Shown piece by piece: positions 17,719-25,415 of a stretch of 64,000 bases of DNA (its first letter is position 1; each line of letters begins with the position of its first letter). The stretch is from contig NZ_JALIEB010000003.1 in the NCBI RefSeq assembly GCF_025755255.1, positions 310,001-374,000 of the forward strand. Reading direction: 5' to 3'. The translations under genes were made by a program, and so were the position numbers. The notes below the pieces were generated by a model, which worked only from the letters and a program-made list of their open reading frames with translations, ran no database searches and was not told the origin of the DNA. This stretch comes from Roseobacter sinensis. GTDB lineage: Bacteria > Pseudomonadota > Alphaproteobacteria > Rhodobacterales > Rhodobacteraceae.

Positions 17719-18890
17719 GCGCCGCCCTCAACCGGCAAACCCAACAAGGCGCGCTTCTCGGCTTGTGTCAGAAAATCGGCCTGGGTCACGCGGTTCCACT
17801 GGGCGTCCCGCTCTGCGGCCAGCGCCGGAACCTGATCAAGGTCAGGCTTCAGAACCAGCGGCGTGCCGGTGAACCCGGCGATCCAATGCGCGAGCGCAGC
17901 GGTCACCCGCGTCGCCAGCGGCAGCACGGTCAGGCGATAGAAGGCGCGGTTCGCCTCCTGATAATTTGCGTATGTCGCGTCGCCCTGGATGCCCAGCAGC
18001 ATCGGCGGCACCCCGAAGGCCAGCGCGATCTCCCGCGCCGCGGCATCCTTGCTTTTCTGGAACTCCATGTCCGAGGGCGAGAAGCCCATGGGCTTCCAGT
18101 CCAGCCCGCCTTCCAGCAGCATCGGCCGCCCGGCGTTGCGCGCGCCCTGATGATGGCTCTCCATCTCGTTCACCAAACGCTCGTACTGATCGGGCGCCAT
18201 GGTTCCCTGACCTTCCGCCCCGCGATAGACAATCGCCCCGGAAGGCCGCGCCGCATTGTCGAGCAGCGCCTTCGACCAGCGGCTGGCCGAGTTGTGCACG
18301 TCGATCGCCATCGCCGCCGCCTGCATCGGACTGAAGCCATAATGGTCGTCCTGCGGGTGAAAACTCTTGATGTGACACACCGGAACACGCGGACCAGTGG
18401 CATCAAAACGGTGCTTGCGCCCGCCCACCGCATACTCATAGGCCACTGGCCAGCCATCGCTGCCGGGCACCACGCTCATCCGGTCCGAGCGCAGCACGTG
18501 CAGCTCCACCGGCAAGCCGTCTTCGCCAGCGACCGCCTCCATATAGCCGTTGCCATTGAGCAGCAGCTGGGCGTAGAGCGCCTCCAGCAGCTCCGCGCGG
18601 CCCTGCATCGGGTTCGGGCGCGCCACCAGGTCGATGACCGGATGCACGTCATAGCGCTGCTCGGTGTCCTGAAGCACCAGCGGCAGAGCAGCCGCCGCCT
18701 CGGCGATCAGCTTGACCGAGCGGAAGCCCACGGGATTTCCCGAAAAGCCCGTCCGGGTCAGCGACACGGCATCGCGCGGGCTCCAGGCCACACGGCCGGA
18801 GGTCTGATAGGCGACGACGGGCCCGGCGGCGCTCGCTTTCTGTTCGGGCACGTCCGAAACCGCACCGCGCTTAAGAAAGTCAAAAACCAT
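17715..18890 (-). CDS. GTA portal protein (HK97 family), gp3-like
   Basis: A 391-residue phage portal of the HK97 family, forming the dodecameric DNA gate of the GTA head. Recognisable segments are GNPVGFRSVKLIAEAAAALPL, LYAQLLLNGNGYMEAV, CHIKSFHPQDDHYGFSPMQAA, SRWSKALLDNAARPSG and AREIALAFGVPPMLLGIQGDATYANYQEANRAFY. The family length is typical. GAGGAG lies 8 bases upstream of the ATG. The gene is separated from gp2 by about 180 bases, the largest gap in the cluster, which contains a terminator-like hairpin. Confidence 0.95.
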   Translation of the reverse strand: MVFDFLKRGAVSDVPEQKASAAGPVVAYQTSGRVAWSPRDAVSLTRTGFSGNPVGFRSVKLIAEAAAALPLVLQDTEQRYDVHPVIDLVARPNPMQGRAELLEALYAQLLLNGNGYMEAVAGEDGLPVELHVLRSDRMSVVPGSDGWPVAYEYAVGGRKHRFDATGPRVPVCHIKSFHPQDDHYGFSPMQAAAMAIDVHNSASRWSKALLDNAARPSGAIVYRGAEGQGTMAPDQYERLVNEMESHHQGARNAGRPMLLEGGLDWKPMGFSPSDMEFQKSKDAAAREIALAFGVPPMLLGIQGDATYANYQEANRAFYRLTVLPLATRVTAALAHWIAGFTGTPLVLKPDLDQVPALAAERDAQWNRVTQADFLTQAEKRALLGLPVEGGA

Positions 18891-19002
18891 GTCGATTGCT
18901 CCTCAATTGCTCGTCGGCGGGCCAAGTGCACCAGCGCGACAGATCCGCATCGGTGGCCGATCTTGTTGCCCCGAATAGTGTCGAATTTCGATTTCAAAGA
19001 TG

Positions 19003-19023
19003 AAAAGGCAGCGTGCGCTGCCT
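19003..19023 (-). terminator. Terminator-like hairpin between terminase and portal genes
   Basis: In minus-strand RNA the arms AGGCAGC and GCTGCCT enclose GCAC and are followed by TTTT then CATCTTT. It sits about 46 bases after the gp2 stop and about 115 bases before the gp3 start. The U-run is short, so it may be a weak attenuator or a 3'-end stabiliser rather than a full terminator. Confidence 0.5.
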
Positions 19024-19068
19024 CCGGGCCTTGTTGGCTTGGCCGCGCGGCCAGCCGTTACCAAGATG

Positions 19069-20448
19069 TTAAAGGGAGCGTACGCGCGGCGCCCGCCATG
19101 TGGCGGCAGGCTCGATCATCAGCTCATGCAGCGCCCAGACCAGCGCGTCGACCCGGTCAGGCGAGCCCTTGCCCTCATAGCCATGTACCGTCATCCGGCA
19201 CATCTGATCCTCGAGCGCGTCGAGCCCGGGCATATGCCGCACACGCCCCTGTTCGTATAGCGCGGCCACTGGCTCGGCCCGTGCGGCCTTGCCACGGCTC
19301 GCATGCACGGCCTTGAAGGGAACCAATGGGTCCACCTGCCGCACGACCTCGGCCACCATCTGCCCGCCCTGGTTCACTTCGGCCACCAGCTTGTCGGCGC
19401 CAAAGCGCGTCATGGCAGAAACCGCCGCCTGCGCCCAGCCCGAGGGACTCGCGCCCGCAACCGTGCAATCCGCGATCACCGTGGCCCGCCAGTCCTGCGG
19501 TGGCCCGGTCATCTTGACCCCGGCCACGACGATGCCGCATTCATCCGAGGCCGCGCTGCCCGTCGCCGCTGGGTCGAGAGCGACGACGATCCGGTCCATC
19601 TCGGGCAGATCGCGCAGCCGGCAGGCTTCGATCCCCGCCGACGTCCACAGCGCTCCTTCGGCATCCTCCAACAGGATCCCGTCCAATTCCTGCCGGCCCA
19701 GCCGCGTGCCCTGATATCGCGCACGCACCTCCTCCAGGAAGGAGGCCGCCAGATTGGCCGCATTGGCCTCCGTCGGCGCCTGTGTCACCACCGTAGACGG
19801 CGATTTCAGCAAGCCCTTGAGCACACCCACATTCCGCGGAGTCGTCGTCACACAGACCTGCGGCTTGTCGCCAAGCCGCAGCGCGAACTGAAGATTGTCC
19901 CAGGTGTCCCCGGCCTTCTTCCACTTGGCCAACTCATCGACCCAGGCCGCATCAAACTGCGGCCCCCGCAACCCCTCGGGGTCATAGGCCGAATGCACAG
20001 TGGCCATCGCCCCATTGGGCCAGACCAGCCGCTTCCGCCCGGCTTCCCAGGTCGGGCACCGGTCGGGTGGCGAACAGGCGAGAATCCCGCTGTCGCCGAA
20101 AATCATCACGTCCCGGACCTGGTCGAGCGTTTCTCCCACCAGCGCGACCCGTCGCGCCCGACCTTCGTCTGTCGGTCTCGCCCCCTCCACTTGCGCGCGC
20201 ACCCACTCGGCACCGGCGCGTGTCTTGCCAGCGCCGCGCCCCCCCATGATCACCCAAGATCGCCAGTCGCCCTCGGGGGGCAACTGATGTTCCATCGCCC
20301 AGAACTCGAACAAAAAAGGGAGAGCCAGAAGCTCTCCCTCATCCAGGTCATTCAGGAATTGGTCCTGTAGGTCGCGTGGCGCGGAGCCGATCCAACTTGC
20401 TCCCGATCGTATCCCGTGCTTTTTCGAGATCGAGGGCATAGCCCCCAT
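19069..20448 (-). CDS. GTA terminase large subunit / DNA packaging ATPase, gp2-like
   Basis: About 459 residues. The GTA packaging motor subunit hydrolyses ATP and cuts DNA without sequence preference. The ATPase domain carries Walker A GGRGAGKTR and a Walker B-like AWVDELAKW, and the RNase H-like nuclease carries VVALDPAATGSAASDECG and KLVAEVNQGGQMV. The start is uncertain: the ATG at 20448 has AGGGA 6 bases upstream but overlaps gp1 by about 100 bases. The Trp-containing N-terminus (ASWIGSAPRDLQ before LLALPFLFEFW) looks genuine, which supports this long overlap. An ATG at 20439 is an alternative. Confidence 0.94.
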   Translation of the reverse strand: MGAMPSISKKHGIRSGASWIGSAPRDLQDQFLNDLDEGELLALPFLFEFWAMEHQLPPEGDWRSWVIMGGRGAGKTRAGAEWVRAQVEGARPTDEGRARRVALVGETLDQVRDVMIFGDSGILACSPPDRCPTWEAGRKRLVWPNGAMATVHSAYDPEGLRGPQFDAAWVDELAKWKKAGDTWDNLQFALRLGDKPQVCVTTTPRNVGVLKGLLKSPSTVVTQAPTEANAANLAASFLEEVRARYQGTRLGRQELDGILLEDAEGALWTSAGIEACRLRDLPEMDRIVVALDPAATGSAASDECGIVVAGVKMTGPPQDWRATVIADCTVAGASPSGWAQAAVSAMTRFGADKLVAEVNQGGQMVAEVVRQVDPLVPFKAVHASRGKAARAEPVAALYEQGRVRHMPGLDALEDQMCRMTVHGYEGKGSPDRVDALVWALHELMIEPAATWRAPRVRSL

Positions 20449-20692
20449 GGGCGATCCCTGCATGTTTGCTTCGGCATTCGACAAGTCGGTTCTCCACTTT
20501 CTGGCAGGTCTCCAAAAGCGAGACGACCTGCGTCAGGCTCTTGGCGCTCTGCGCCGATACGGCGCCATCAGATCTGCGGACCCGTTCTTTGAGGGCCTCA
20601 AGTTCATCTCGCAGATCTCTGACAGAACCGAGAACCGAATTCAGAAGGTTCTCGGTCTGCGCTTCTACGTGCTCCGGGGTGATTAAGGTCAT
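20348..20692 (-). CDS. GTA gp1-like protein (small terminase position)
   Basis: A 114-residue, mostly helical protein (LRDELEALKERVRRSD, VVSLLETCQKVENRLVECRS) at the gp1 position. In RcGTA the equivalent acts as the small terminase subunit for headful packaging. The C-terminal part overlaps the gp2 coding region in another frame. AGAGG lies about 10 bases upstream of the ATG. It is the first gene of the cluster, about 100 bases downstream of a good sigma-70-type promoter and just after a terminator-like hairpin. Confidence 0.88.
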   Translation of the reverse strand: MTLITPEHVEAQTENLLNSVLGSVRDLRDELEALKERVRRSDGAVSAQSAKSLTQVVSLLETCQKVENRLVECRSKHAGIAHGGYALDLEKARDTIGSKLDRLRATRPTGPIPE

Positions 20693-20737
20693 TCAGGTTC
20701 TACCTCTCATGCGCGCAGTCTCCGCACGAGAGAAACG

Positions 20738-20772
20738 AAAAAACGACCCGACGGGCCAAGCCCGGGGTCGTT
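20738..20772 (-). terminator. Intrinsic terminator-like hairpin in the GTA leader
   Basis: In minus-strand RNA an 8-bp outer stem (AACGACCC / GGGTCGTT) stacks, after a 2-base bulge, on a 5-bp inner stem (CGGGC / GCCCG) with a 3-base loop. It is followed by a run of six T ending at 20738. It lies downstream of the predicted promoter and 45 bases before gp1, so it could act as an attenuator of the GTA operon or end a short leader RNA of about 55 nt. Confidence 0.75.
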
Positions 20773-20798
20773 CGCCCACTTCTTCTAGCATGTCACAA

Positions 20799-20827
20799 GT
20801 TATACGTGTGACCGCGCGCAAAGTCAA
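20799..20827 (-). promoter_or_regulatory. Predicted sigma-70 promoter of the GTA cluster
   Basis: On the minus strand TTGACT (-35, 20822-20827) and TATAAC (-10, 20799-20804) are separated by exactly 17 bases. This is the best consensus promoter seen in the intergenic regions inspected, in an AT-rich stretch. The predicted start is near 20791, about 100 bases upstream of gp1. Confidence 0.75.
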
Positions 20828-20852
20828 GAAAAATCAAATTGTTATGAGCAGA

Positions 20853-20866
20853 GCACCGTACGGTGC
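20853..20866. promoter_or_regulatory. 14-bp perfect palindrome upstream of the GTA promoter
   Basis: GCACCGTACGGTGC is a perfect inverted repeat centred about 68 bases upstream of the predicted GTA transcription start, a typical activator position. GTTAAC lies three bases beyond it. The binding protein is unknown; a GTA activator such as a GafA-type protein, a LuxR-type regulator or CtrA would be candidates. Confidence 0.5.
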
Positions 20867-20974
20867 CGTTAACGATTTTCGCGCCACACCCGCCACGCGC
20901 CGAGCGCCCGGTCTGCAAAATCCCCGTAAAACCAACAGGTCCGGTGGGCTTTCAGGCCACCGCCCCCGCCGGCC

Positions 20975-22141
20975 TCAGTTGCCCGACGACTGGTTGGCGC
21001 GCTCGGCTTCGATCTCACGCCATCTGGCCACGTTGCGGTTGTGCTCATCCAGCGTCTCCGCAAAGGCATGACCCCCCGTCCCATCGGCCACGAAGAACAC
21101 ATAATTCGTCTCCAGCGGCTGCGCCGCGGCCTCGAGGCTTGCGGTGCCTGGGTTTGCAATCGGCGTGGGCGGCAGCCCCTCGATCACATAGGTGTTCCAG
21201 GGCGTCGCCGCCCGCAGCTCGCTCTGCCGCAGCCCGCGGCCCAGCACGCCCTTGCCTTCGGTCACCCCGTAGATCACCGTCGGGTCCGTCTGCAGCCGCA
21301 TACCCCGGTTCAGCCGATTGACGAAGACGCTCGCCACCTGCCCGCGTTCGTCAGCCACCCCTGTCTCCTTTTCGATGATCGACGCCAGCACAAGCAGCTC
21401 CTCCGGCGTCTCGATCGGCAGATTCTCATCCCGGTTCGACCAGGCCTCTGCCACGCGCTCTTCCTGCGCGGCCTGCATCCGGGCGACGATCTCGGCGCGG
21501 TCGTCCCCAGGCTGGATCTCGTAGCTGTCGGGGGCGAGCGAGCCTTCCGGCGGCAGTTCCGCCACCGTGCCCTCCAGCACATCCATCGCCTTGAGGCTTT
21601 CCACCACCTGCCAGCTGGTCACGCCCTCGGCCAAGGCGACGCGGAACCGCGTATCCGCTTCAGCCTTCTTCTCGGTGTAAACCTCTGGCGTTTCATCTTC
21701 CACCGGGTTGAAATTCGCGCGCTCGGCAAACTGGTTCGTCGCCGGATCAAGCTCGCGCACCTGCACGCCCAAGCGGTTCACCCCGATGCGATAGACCACC
21801 TCGGTGCCGCAGGTGCTGGCCCCGCCGCGTGTGACCACATCGACGATCTCCTGCATCGATGCGCCGGGGTCAACCAGATAGCTCCCCGCCTTCAACTGGC
21901 TTGTCTTATCGGCATAATCCGCACCCATCCGGAAGATCGTCGACGACGTCACCGCCCCCCGTTCCTCCAGGTTCACGCTCAGCCGCCGCATGGTCGACCC
22001 GCTCGGCACATCGACGCAGATCGCCTGCTGCAAAGGTCCTGAAGCCGTGTATTGCCCCTGCCCCCAGAGGATCACGCCGCCCAACAGAAAGAGCAGCACG
22101 ATCAGCATGGTCACTGCATTAGAGGCGATATGCCGCCACAT
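20975..22141 (-). CDS. mltG: Endolytic murein transglycosylase MltG (YceG-like)
   Basis: A 388-residue inner-membrane lytic transglycosylase that trims nascent glycan strands. One N-terminal membrane helix (about 10-28, TMLIVLLFLLGGVILWG) is followed by a LysM-like part and the YceG catalytic domain. The signature ASIIEKETGVADERGQVASV contains the catalytic Glu, and TDPTVIYGV follows. Its start overlaps the fabF stop by one base, so it is co-transcribed with fabF, a common arrangement in proteobacteria. Confidence 0.95.
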   Translation of the reverse strand: MWRHIASNAVTMLIVLLFLLGGVILWGQGQYTASGPLQQAICVDVPSGSTMRRLSVNLEERGAVTSSTIFRMGADYADKTSQLKAGSYLVDPGASMQEIVDVVTRGGASTCGTEVVYRIGVNRLGVQVRELDPATNQFAERANFNPVEDETPEVYTEKKAEADTRFRVALAEGVTSWQVVESLKAMDVLEGTVAELPPEGSLAPDSYEIQPGDDRAEIVARMQAAQEERVAEAWSNRDENLPIETPEELLVLASIIEKETGVADERGQVASVFVNRLNRGMRLQTDPTVIYGVTEGKGVLGRGLRQSELRAATPWNTYVIEGLPPTPIANPGTASLEAAAQPLETNYVFFVADGTGGHAFAETLDEHNRNVARWREIEAERANQSSGN

Positions 22142-23400
22142 CAGCTTACTTTCCCAAAGATCACGCTCGCATTCGTGCCCCCGAACCCGAAGGAGTTCGA
22201 CAGGGCCACATTGACCTCACGCTCCCGCTTCGCATTCGGTGCCAGATCGATATCGGTCTCCACCGCGGGGTTATCAAGATTGATTGTCGGTGGTGCGACC
22301 TGATCGCGGATCGCGAGAATCGAGAAGATCGCCTCGATCGCGCCCGCAGCCCCCAGCAAATGCCCGGTGGCCGACTTCGTCGACGACATCGTCACCTTGC
22401 TCGCGTGCTCGCCCATCAGACGCTCCACCGCGCCAAGCTCGATGGTATCCGCCATGGTCGAGGTGCCATGCGCGTTGATATAGTCGATATCCTTCGGCTC
22501 CAGCCCGGCATCCTTCAGCGCCGCGCGCATCGACCGCTCGCCACCCTCTCCGTCCTCGGAGGGCGCGGTGATGTGATAGGCATCGCCCGACAGCCCATAG
22601 CCCAGCACCTCGGCATAGATCTTCGCGCCGCGCGCCTTCGCGTGCTCGTACTCTTCCAGCACCACGATGCCCGCACCCTCGCCCATGACAAAGCCGTCGC
22701 GGTCTTCATCATAAGGCCGGCTCGCCTTCTGCGGGTCATCCGCGCGCTTGGTGCTCAGCGCCTTGCAGGCGTTGAACCCCGCAATCCCGATTTCGCAGAT
22801 CGCCGCCTCGGCCCCGCCGGCGATCATCACTTCCGCATCGCCATGCTGAATGAGCCGGCTCGCGTCGCCAATCGCATGGGCGCCCGTCGAACAGGCGGTG
22901 ACGACCGAGTGGTTCGGCCCCTTGAACCCATATTTGATCGAGACTTGCCCCGAGATCAGATTGATCAGCGCGCCCGGCACAAAGAACGGAGACACCCGGC
23001 GCGGGCCCTTCTCGTTCATCATGATGGCAGTGTTCGCAATCGAGTTCAGCCCGCCAATGCCGGAGCCGATCAGCACACCGGTGCGCTCCAGGCTCTCCAC
23101 ATCGTCGGGCTGCCAGCCCGCGTCTTCCACGGCCTGCTGTGCCGCGGCCAGACCGAAGAGGATGAAGGTGTCGACCTTACGCTGGTCCTTCGGTTCCATG
23201 TAGTCGTCGGCATTGAACGTCCCATCCGATCCGTCGCCCATCGGCACTTCGCAGGCGTATTGCGTGATCACCCGGCTCGGGTCGAACCGTGTGATCGGTC
23301 CCGCACCGGACTGACCGTCGAGAATCCGCGACCAACTCGCCTCGACCCCGTTTGCCAGCGGGGTCACCAGACCCAGCCCCGTGACAACTACTCTGCGCAT
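22141..23400 (-). CDS. fabF: Beta-ketoacyl-ACP synthase II
   Basis: KAS II elongates acyl-ACP in type II fatty-acid synthesis. The 419-residue thiolase-fold enzyme has the nucleophile Cys in VVTACSTGAHAIGDA, the two active-site histidines in INAHGTSTM and SATGHLLGAAGAIE, and the C-terminal NSFGFGGTNAS glycine loop. The start at 23400 (MRRVVVTGLG) has GGAAGGGG 7 bases upstream; the longer open frame adds residues unlike the family. It precedes mltG and follows the acpP region on the same strand. Confidence 0.97.
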   Translation of the reverse strand: MRRVVVTGLGLVTPLANGVEASWSRILDGQSGAGPITRFDPSRVITQYACEVPMGDGSDGTFNADDYMEPKDQRKVDTFILFGLAAAQQAVEDAGWQPDDVESLERTGVLIGSGIGGLNSIANTAIMMNEKGPRRVSPFFVPGALINLISGQVSIKYGFKGPNHSVVTACSTGAHAIGDASRLIQHGDAEVMIAGGAEAAICEIGIAGFNACKALSTKRADDPQKASRPYDEDRDGFVMGEGAGIVVLEEYEHAKARGAKIYAEVLGYGLSGDAYHITAPSEDGEGGERSMRAALKDAGLEPKDIDYINAHGTSTMADTIELGAVERLMGEHASKVTMSSTKSATGHLLGAAGAIEAIFSILAIRDQVAPPTINLDNPAVETDIDLAPNAKREREVNVALSNSFGFGGTNASVIFGKVS

Positions 23401-23490
23401 CGCAATGCCCCTTCCAAATTCGTGCCCCCCCATACAGCGCGACCCGGTTTTGATGCAAGAGCGCTCAATCGGGCGCCGGCCACTGCTGTA

Positions 23491-24024
23491 CTACTGCGGC
23501 GGACCCTTGCGCGCCAGAAGTCGCACCGGCGCTTCGGCATAGGTCGCATCCCGCATGACCTGATAGCCCAGGGCCTCTGCAATCCGCAGCGAGGCGGCGT
23601 GTTCTGGTGCGATCATGCAGACCAGATGGCCGGTCACGACACGGTCGAACCAGTCATGCGCCGCCCGTGCCGCCTCCATGCCCAAACCCTGCCCGTGCGC
23701 ATCGGGGCAGAGCACCCAGCCTGCTTCGGGATAGCTGTCGAAATCCTCGCCGAGGTCGCGCTTGGCATAGAAGAACCCGACCTGACCCGACATCTCCGGA
23801 GCCCGATGCCGATGGATGGCCCACTGCCCGAACCCGGTGATCTGCCAATGGCCCGCGTTGCGCAGAAAGGCATCCCAGGCCTTCGATTTCGGCCAGGGCT
23901 CGCCGCTGATGTGCTGCACGACCTCCGGCATCGCCCAGATCTCGGCATAGCGCTTGAAATCCTCTGGGCGCATGCCGCGCAGCGTTAGGCGATGCGTGTT
24001 GATCGTGGGTATGGTGCGCGACAT
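23491..24024 (-). CDS. GNAT family N-acetyltransferase (RimJ/RimL-like)
   Basis: A 177-residue acetyltransferase of the GNAT_3 (RimJ/RimL) type. It opens TINTHRLTLRGMRPEDFKRY and contains GQVGFFYAKRDLGEDFDSYPEAGW, then the acetyl-CoA loop DAHGQGLGMEAARAAHDWF and the C-terminal SLRIAEALGYQVMRDATY. The substrate cannot be told. It is inserted between acpP and fabF, but its role need not be lipid-related. Confidence 0.88.
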   Translation of the reverse strand: MSRTIPTINTHRLTLRGMRPEDFKRYAEIWAMPEVVQHISGEPWPKSKAWDAFLRNAGHWQITGFGQWAIHRHRAPEMSGQVGFFYAKRDLGEDFDSYPEAGWVLCPDAHGQGLGMEAARAAHDWFDRVVTGHLVCMIAPEHAASLRIAEALGYQVMRDATYAEAPVRLLARKGPPQ

Positions 24025-24123
24025 CTCGCTGCCTCTGCTCTCGTCCCGGGGATTGGCGCCCTCTGCGCACAGATTTGCGCAAGACCGCCGCGCAATTCAA
24101 CCCCTGAGCGAACCCCGCACAGC

Positions 24124-24153
24124 AAAAGGCGCCTCTCCCTGCGGAAAGGCGCC
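24124..24153 (-). terminator. Terminator after acpP
   Basis: In minus-strand RNA GGCGCCT and AGGCGCC enclose a 12-base loop and are followed by TTTTGC, about 40 bases after the acpP stop. Confidence 0.65.
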
Positions 24154-24191
24154 CTTGAGATACGCGTGCCGGACCGGGCCGGCGAGACTGC

Positions 24192-24425
24192 TCAGGAGGC
24201 TTCGCTGATGAACTTCACCGCGTCGCCGAACGTCTGAATGGTCTCTGCCGCATCGTCGGGAATCTCGATACCGAATTCTTCTTCGAAGGCCATCACCAGC
24301 TCAACGGTGTCGAGGCTGTCAGCGCCAAGGTCGTCGATGAACGAAGCGTTCTCGGTCACTTTGTCCTCTTCCACACCGAGGTGCTCCACAACGATTTTCT
24401 TCACGCGATCTGCGATGTCGCTCAT
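24192..24425 (-). CDS. acpP: Acyl carrier protein
   Basis: The 77-residue acidic four-helix carrier holds growing acyl chains on phosphopantetheine. The prosthetic group attaches at Ser37 in [21 protein letters not shown]. It lies between fabG and fabF as in most proteobacteria. The 249-base gap to fabG contains a candidate promoter with an overlapping palindrome, so acpP is probably transcribed separately from fabD-fabG, as suits its high abundance. Confidence 0.98.
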   Translation of the reverse strand: MSDIADRVKKIVVEHLGVEEDKVTENASFIDDLGADSLDTVELVMAFEEEFGIEIPDDAAETIQTFGDAVKFISEAS

Positions 24426-24568
24426 AATAGTCCCTCATTCGTTCGGGCCGGGTTGGCCCCTTTCGGTTGTCCATCTCCCTGCACAGCACAGAGGAGCGAA
24501 CGTGTGCCCCAAAGGGGCGGCTCTGTCCGGGTCAACACGCCTGTCGCTGTGCCGCCTCAGATGCACCG

Positions 24569-24605
24569 ATATGCAAATCACTGCATGTGGGGTGCAAATA
24601 TTTGC
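24569..24605 (-). promoter_or_regulatory. Candidate acpP promoter with overlapping palindrome
   Basis: On the minus strand TTGCAC (24592-24597) and GCATAT (24569-24574) are 17 bases apart. The -35 box overlaps the perfect 12-bp palindrome GCAAATATTTGC (24594-24605). A repressor bound there would block RNA polymerase. The -10 box is poor, so confidence is moderate. Confidence 0.45.
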
Positions 24606-24674
24606 CCCCTTTAGCACACGCGACACAGATGGCAAGGCATTGTGCGAGGCTGGCGCGGGGACCGCGAATGTGAC

Positions 24675-25412
24675 CTACAACATGGCCATACCGCCGTTTA
24701 CATGCAAGGTGGTGCCGGTGACATAGGCCGCCTCCGGGCTCGCCAAATAAAGCACCGCGGCGCCGATTTCCGCTGGCGTCCCCATCCGACCGGCGGGAAT
24801 TTGCCCCATGATTCCAGTCTTTTGATCGTCGGTCAGCTTGTCGGTCATCGCCGTCTCGATAAAGCCCGGCGCCACCGCGTTCACGGTGATCCCGCGGCTC
24901 GCCACCTCGTAGGCGAGACTTTTCGACATGCCAACCATCCCGGCCTTGCTGGCGGCATAATTTGCCTGGCCCGGGTTCCCGGTCGCTCCCACGACCGAGG
25001 AGATATTCACGATCCGCCCCCAACGGGCTTTCATCATCCCGCGCATCACGCCCTTGCAGAGCTTGAAGGTGGCCGAGAGGTTCACGTCGAGCACCGACTG
25101 CCACTCGTCATCCGACATGCGCATGAAGAGGTTGTCGCGGGTGATGCCGGCGTTGTTGACCAGAATATCCACCGCGCCCATCGCCTCGGCCGCCTGCTTG
25201 GGCAGCGCCTCGACCGCCGCCATATCACTGAGGTTGCAGGGCAGCACATGCGCCCGCTCGGTCAGCTCGGAGGCCAGCGCATCCAGCGGATCCACCCGGG
25301 TGCCCGACAGCGCCACCGTGGCGCCCGCGCCATGCAAGGCCCGCGCGATCTCGGCCCCGATGCCCCCCGAAGCGCCGGTGATCAGCGCGCTCTTGCCTGT
25401 CAGATCAAACAT
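24675..25412 (-). CDS. fabG: 3-oxoacyl-ACP reductase
   Basis: The 245-residue short-chain dehydrogenase reduces 3-oxoacyl-ACP with NADPH. The Rossmann glycine motif TGASGGIG (13-20), NNAG (86-89), the catalytic Ser138 region NISSVVG, and Tyr152/Lys156 in YAASK are present. The C-terminal VTGTTLHVNGGMAML is diagnostic for FabG. GGAAGG sits 7 bases before the ATG, and the gap to fabD is three bases. Confidence 0.97.
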   Translation of the reverse strand: MFDLTGKSALITGASGGIGAEIARALHGAGATVALSGTRVDPLDALASELTERAHVLPCNLSDMAAVEALPKQAAEAMGAVDILVNNAGITRDNLFMRMSDDEWQSVLDVNLSATFKLCKGVMRGMMKARWGRIVNISSVVGATGNPGQANYAASKAGMVGMSKSLAYEVASRGITVNAVAPGFIETAMTDKLTDDQKTGIMGQIPAGRMGTPAEIGAAVLYLASPEAAYVTGTTLHVNGGMAML

Positions 25413-25415
25413 GTC

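Noticed and set aside
20348-20360. A CTG start for the GTA terminase at the gp1 stop (AGGA seven bases upstream)
   Set aside because: It would remove the N-terminal Trp-containing segment that resembles other GTA terminases; ATG starts at 20448 or 20439 are more likely.
6108-20692. Interpretation of the phage-like genes as an ordinary prophage
   Set aside because: No integrase, repressor, replication, lysis or attachment sites; gene order equals a gene transfer agent.
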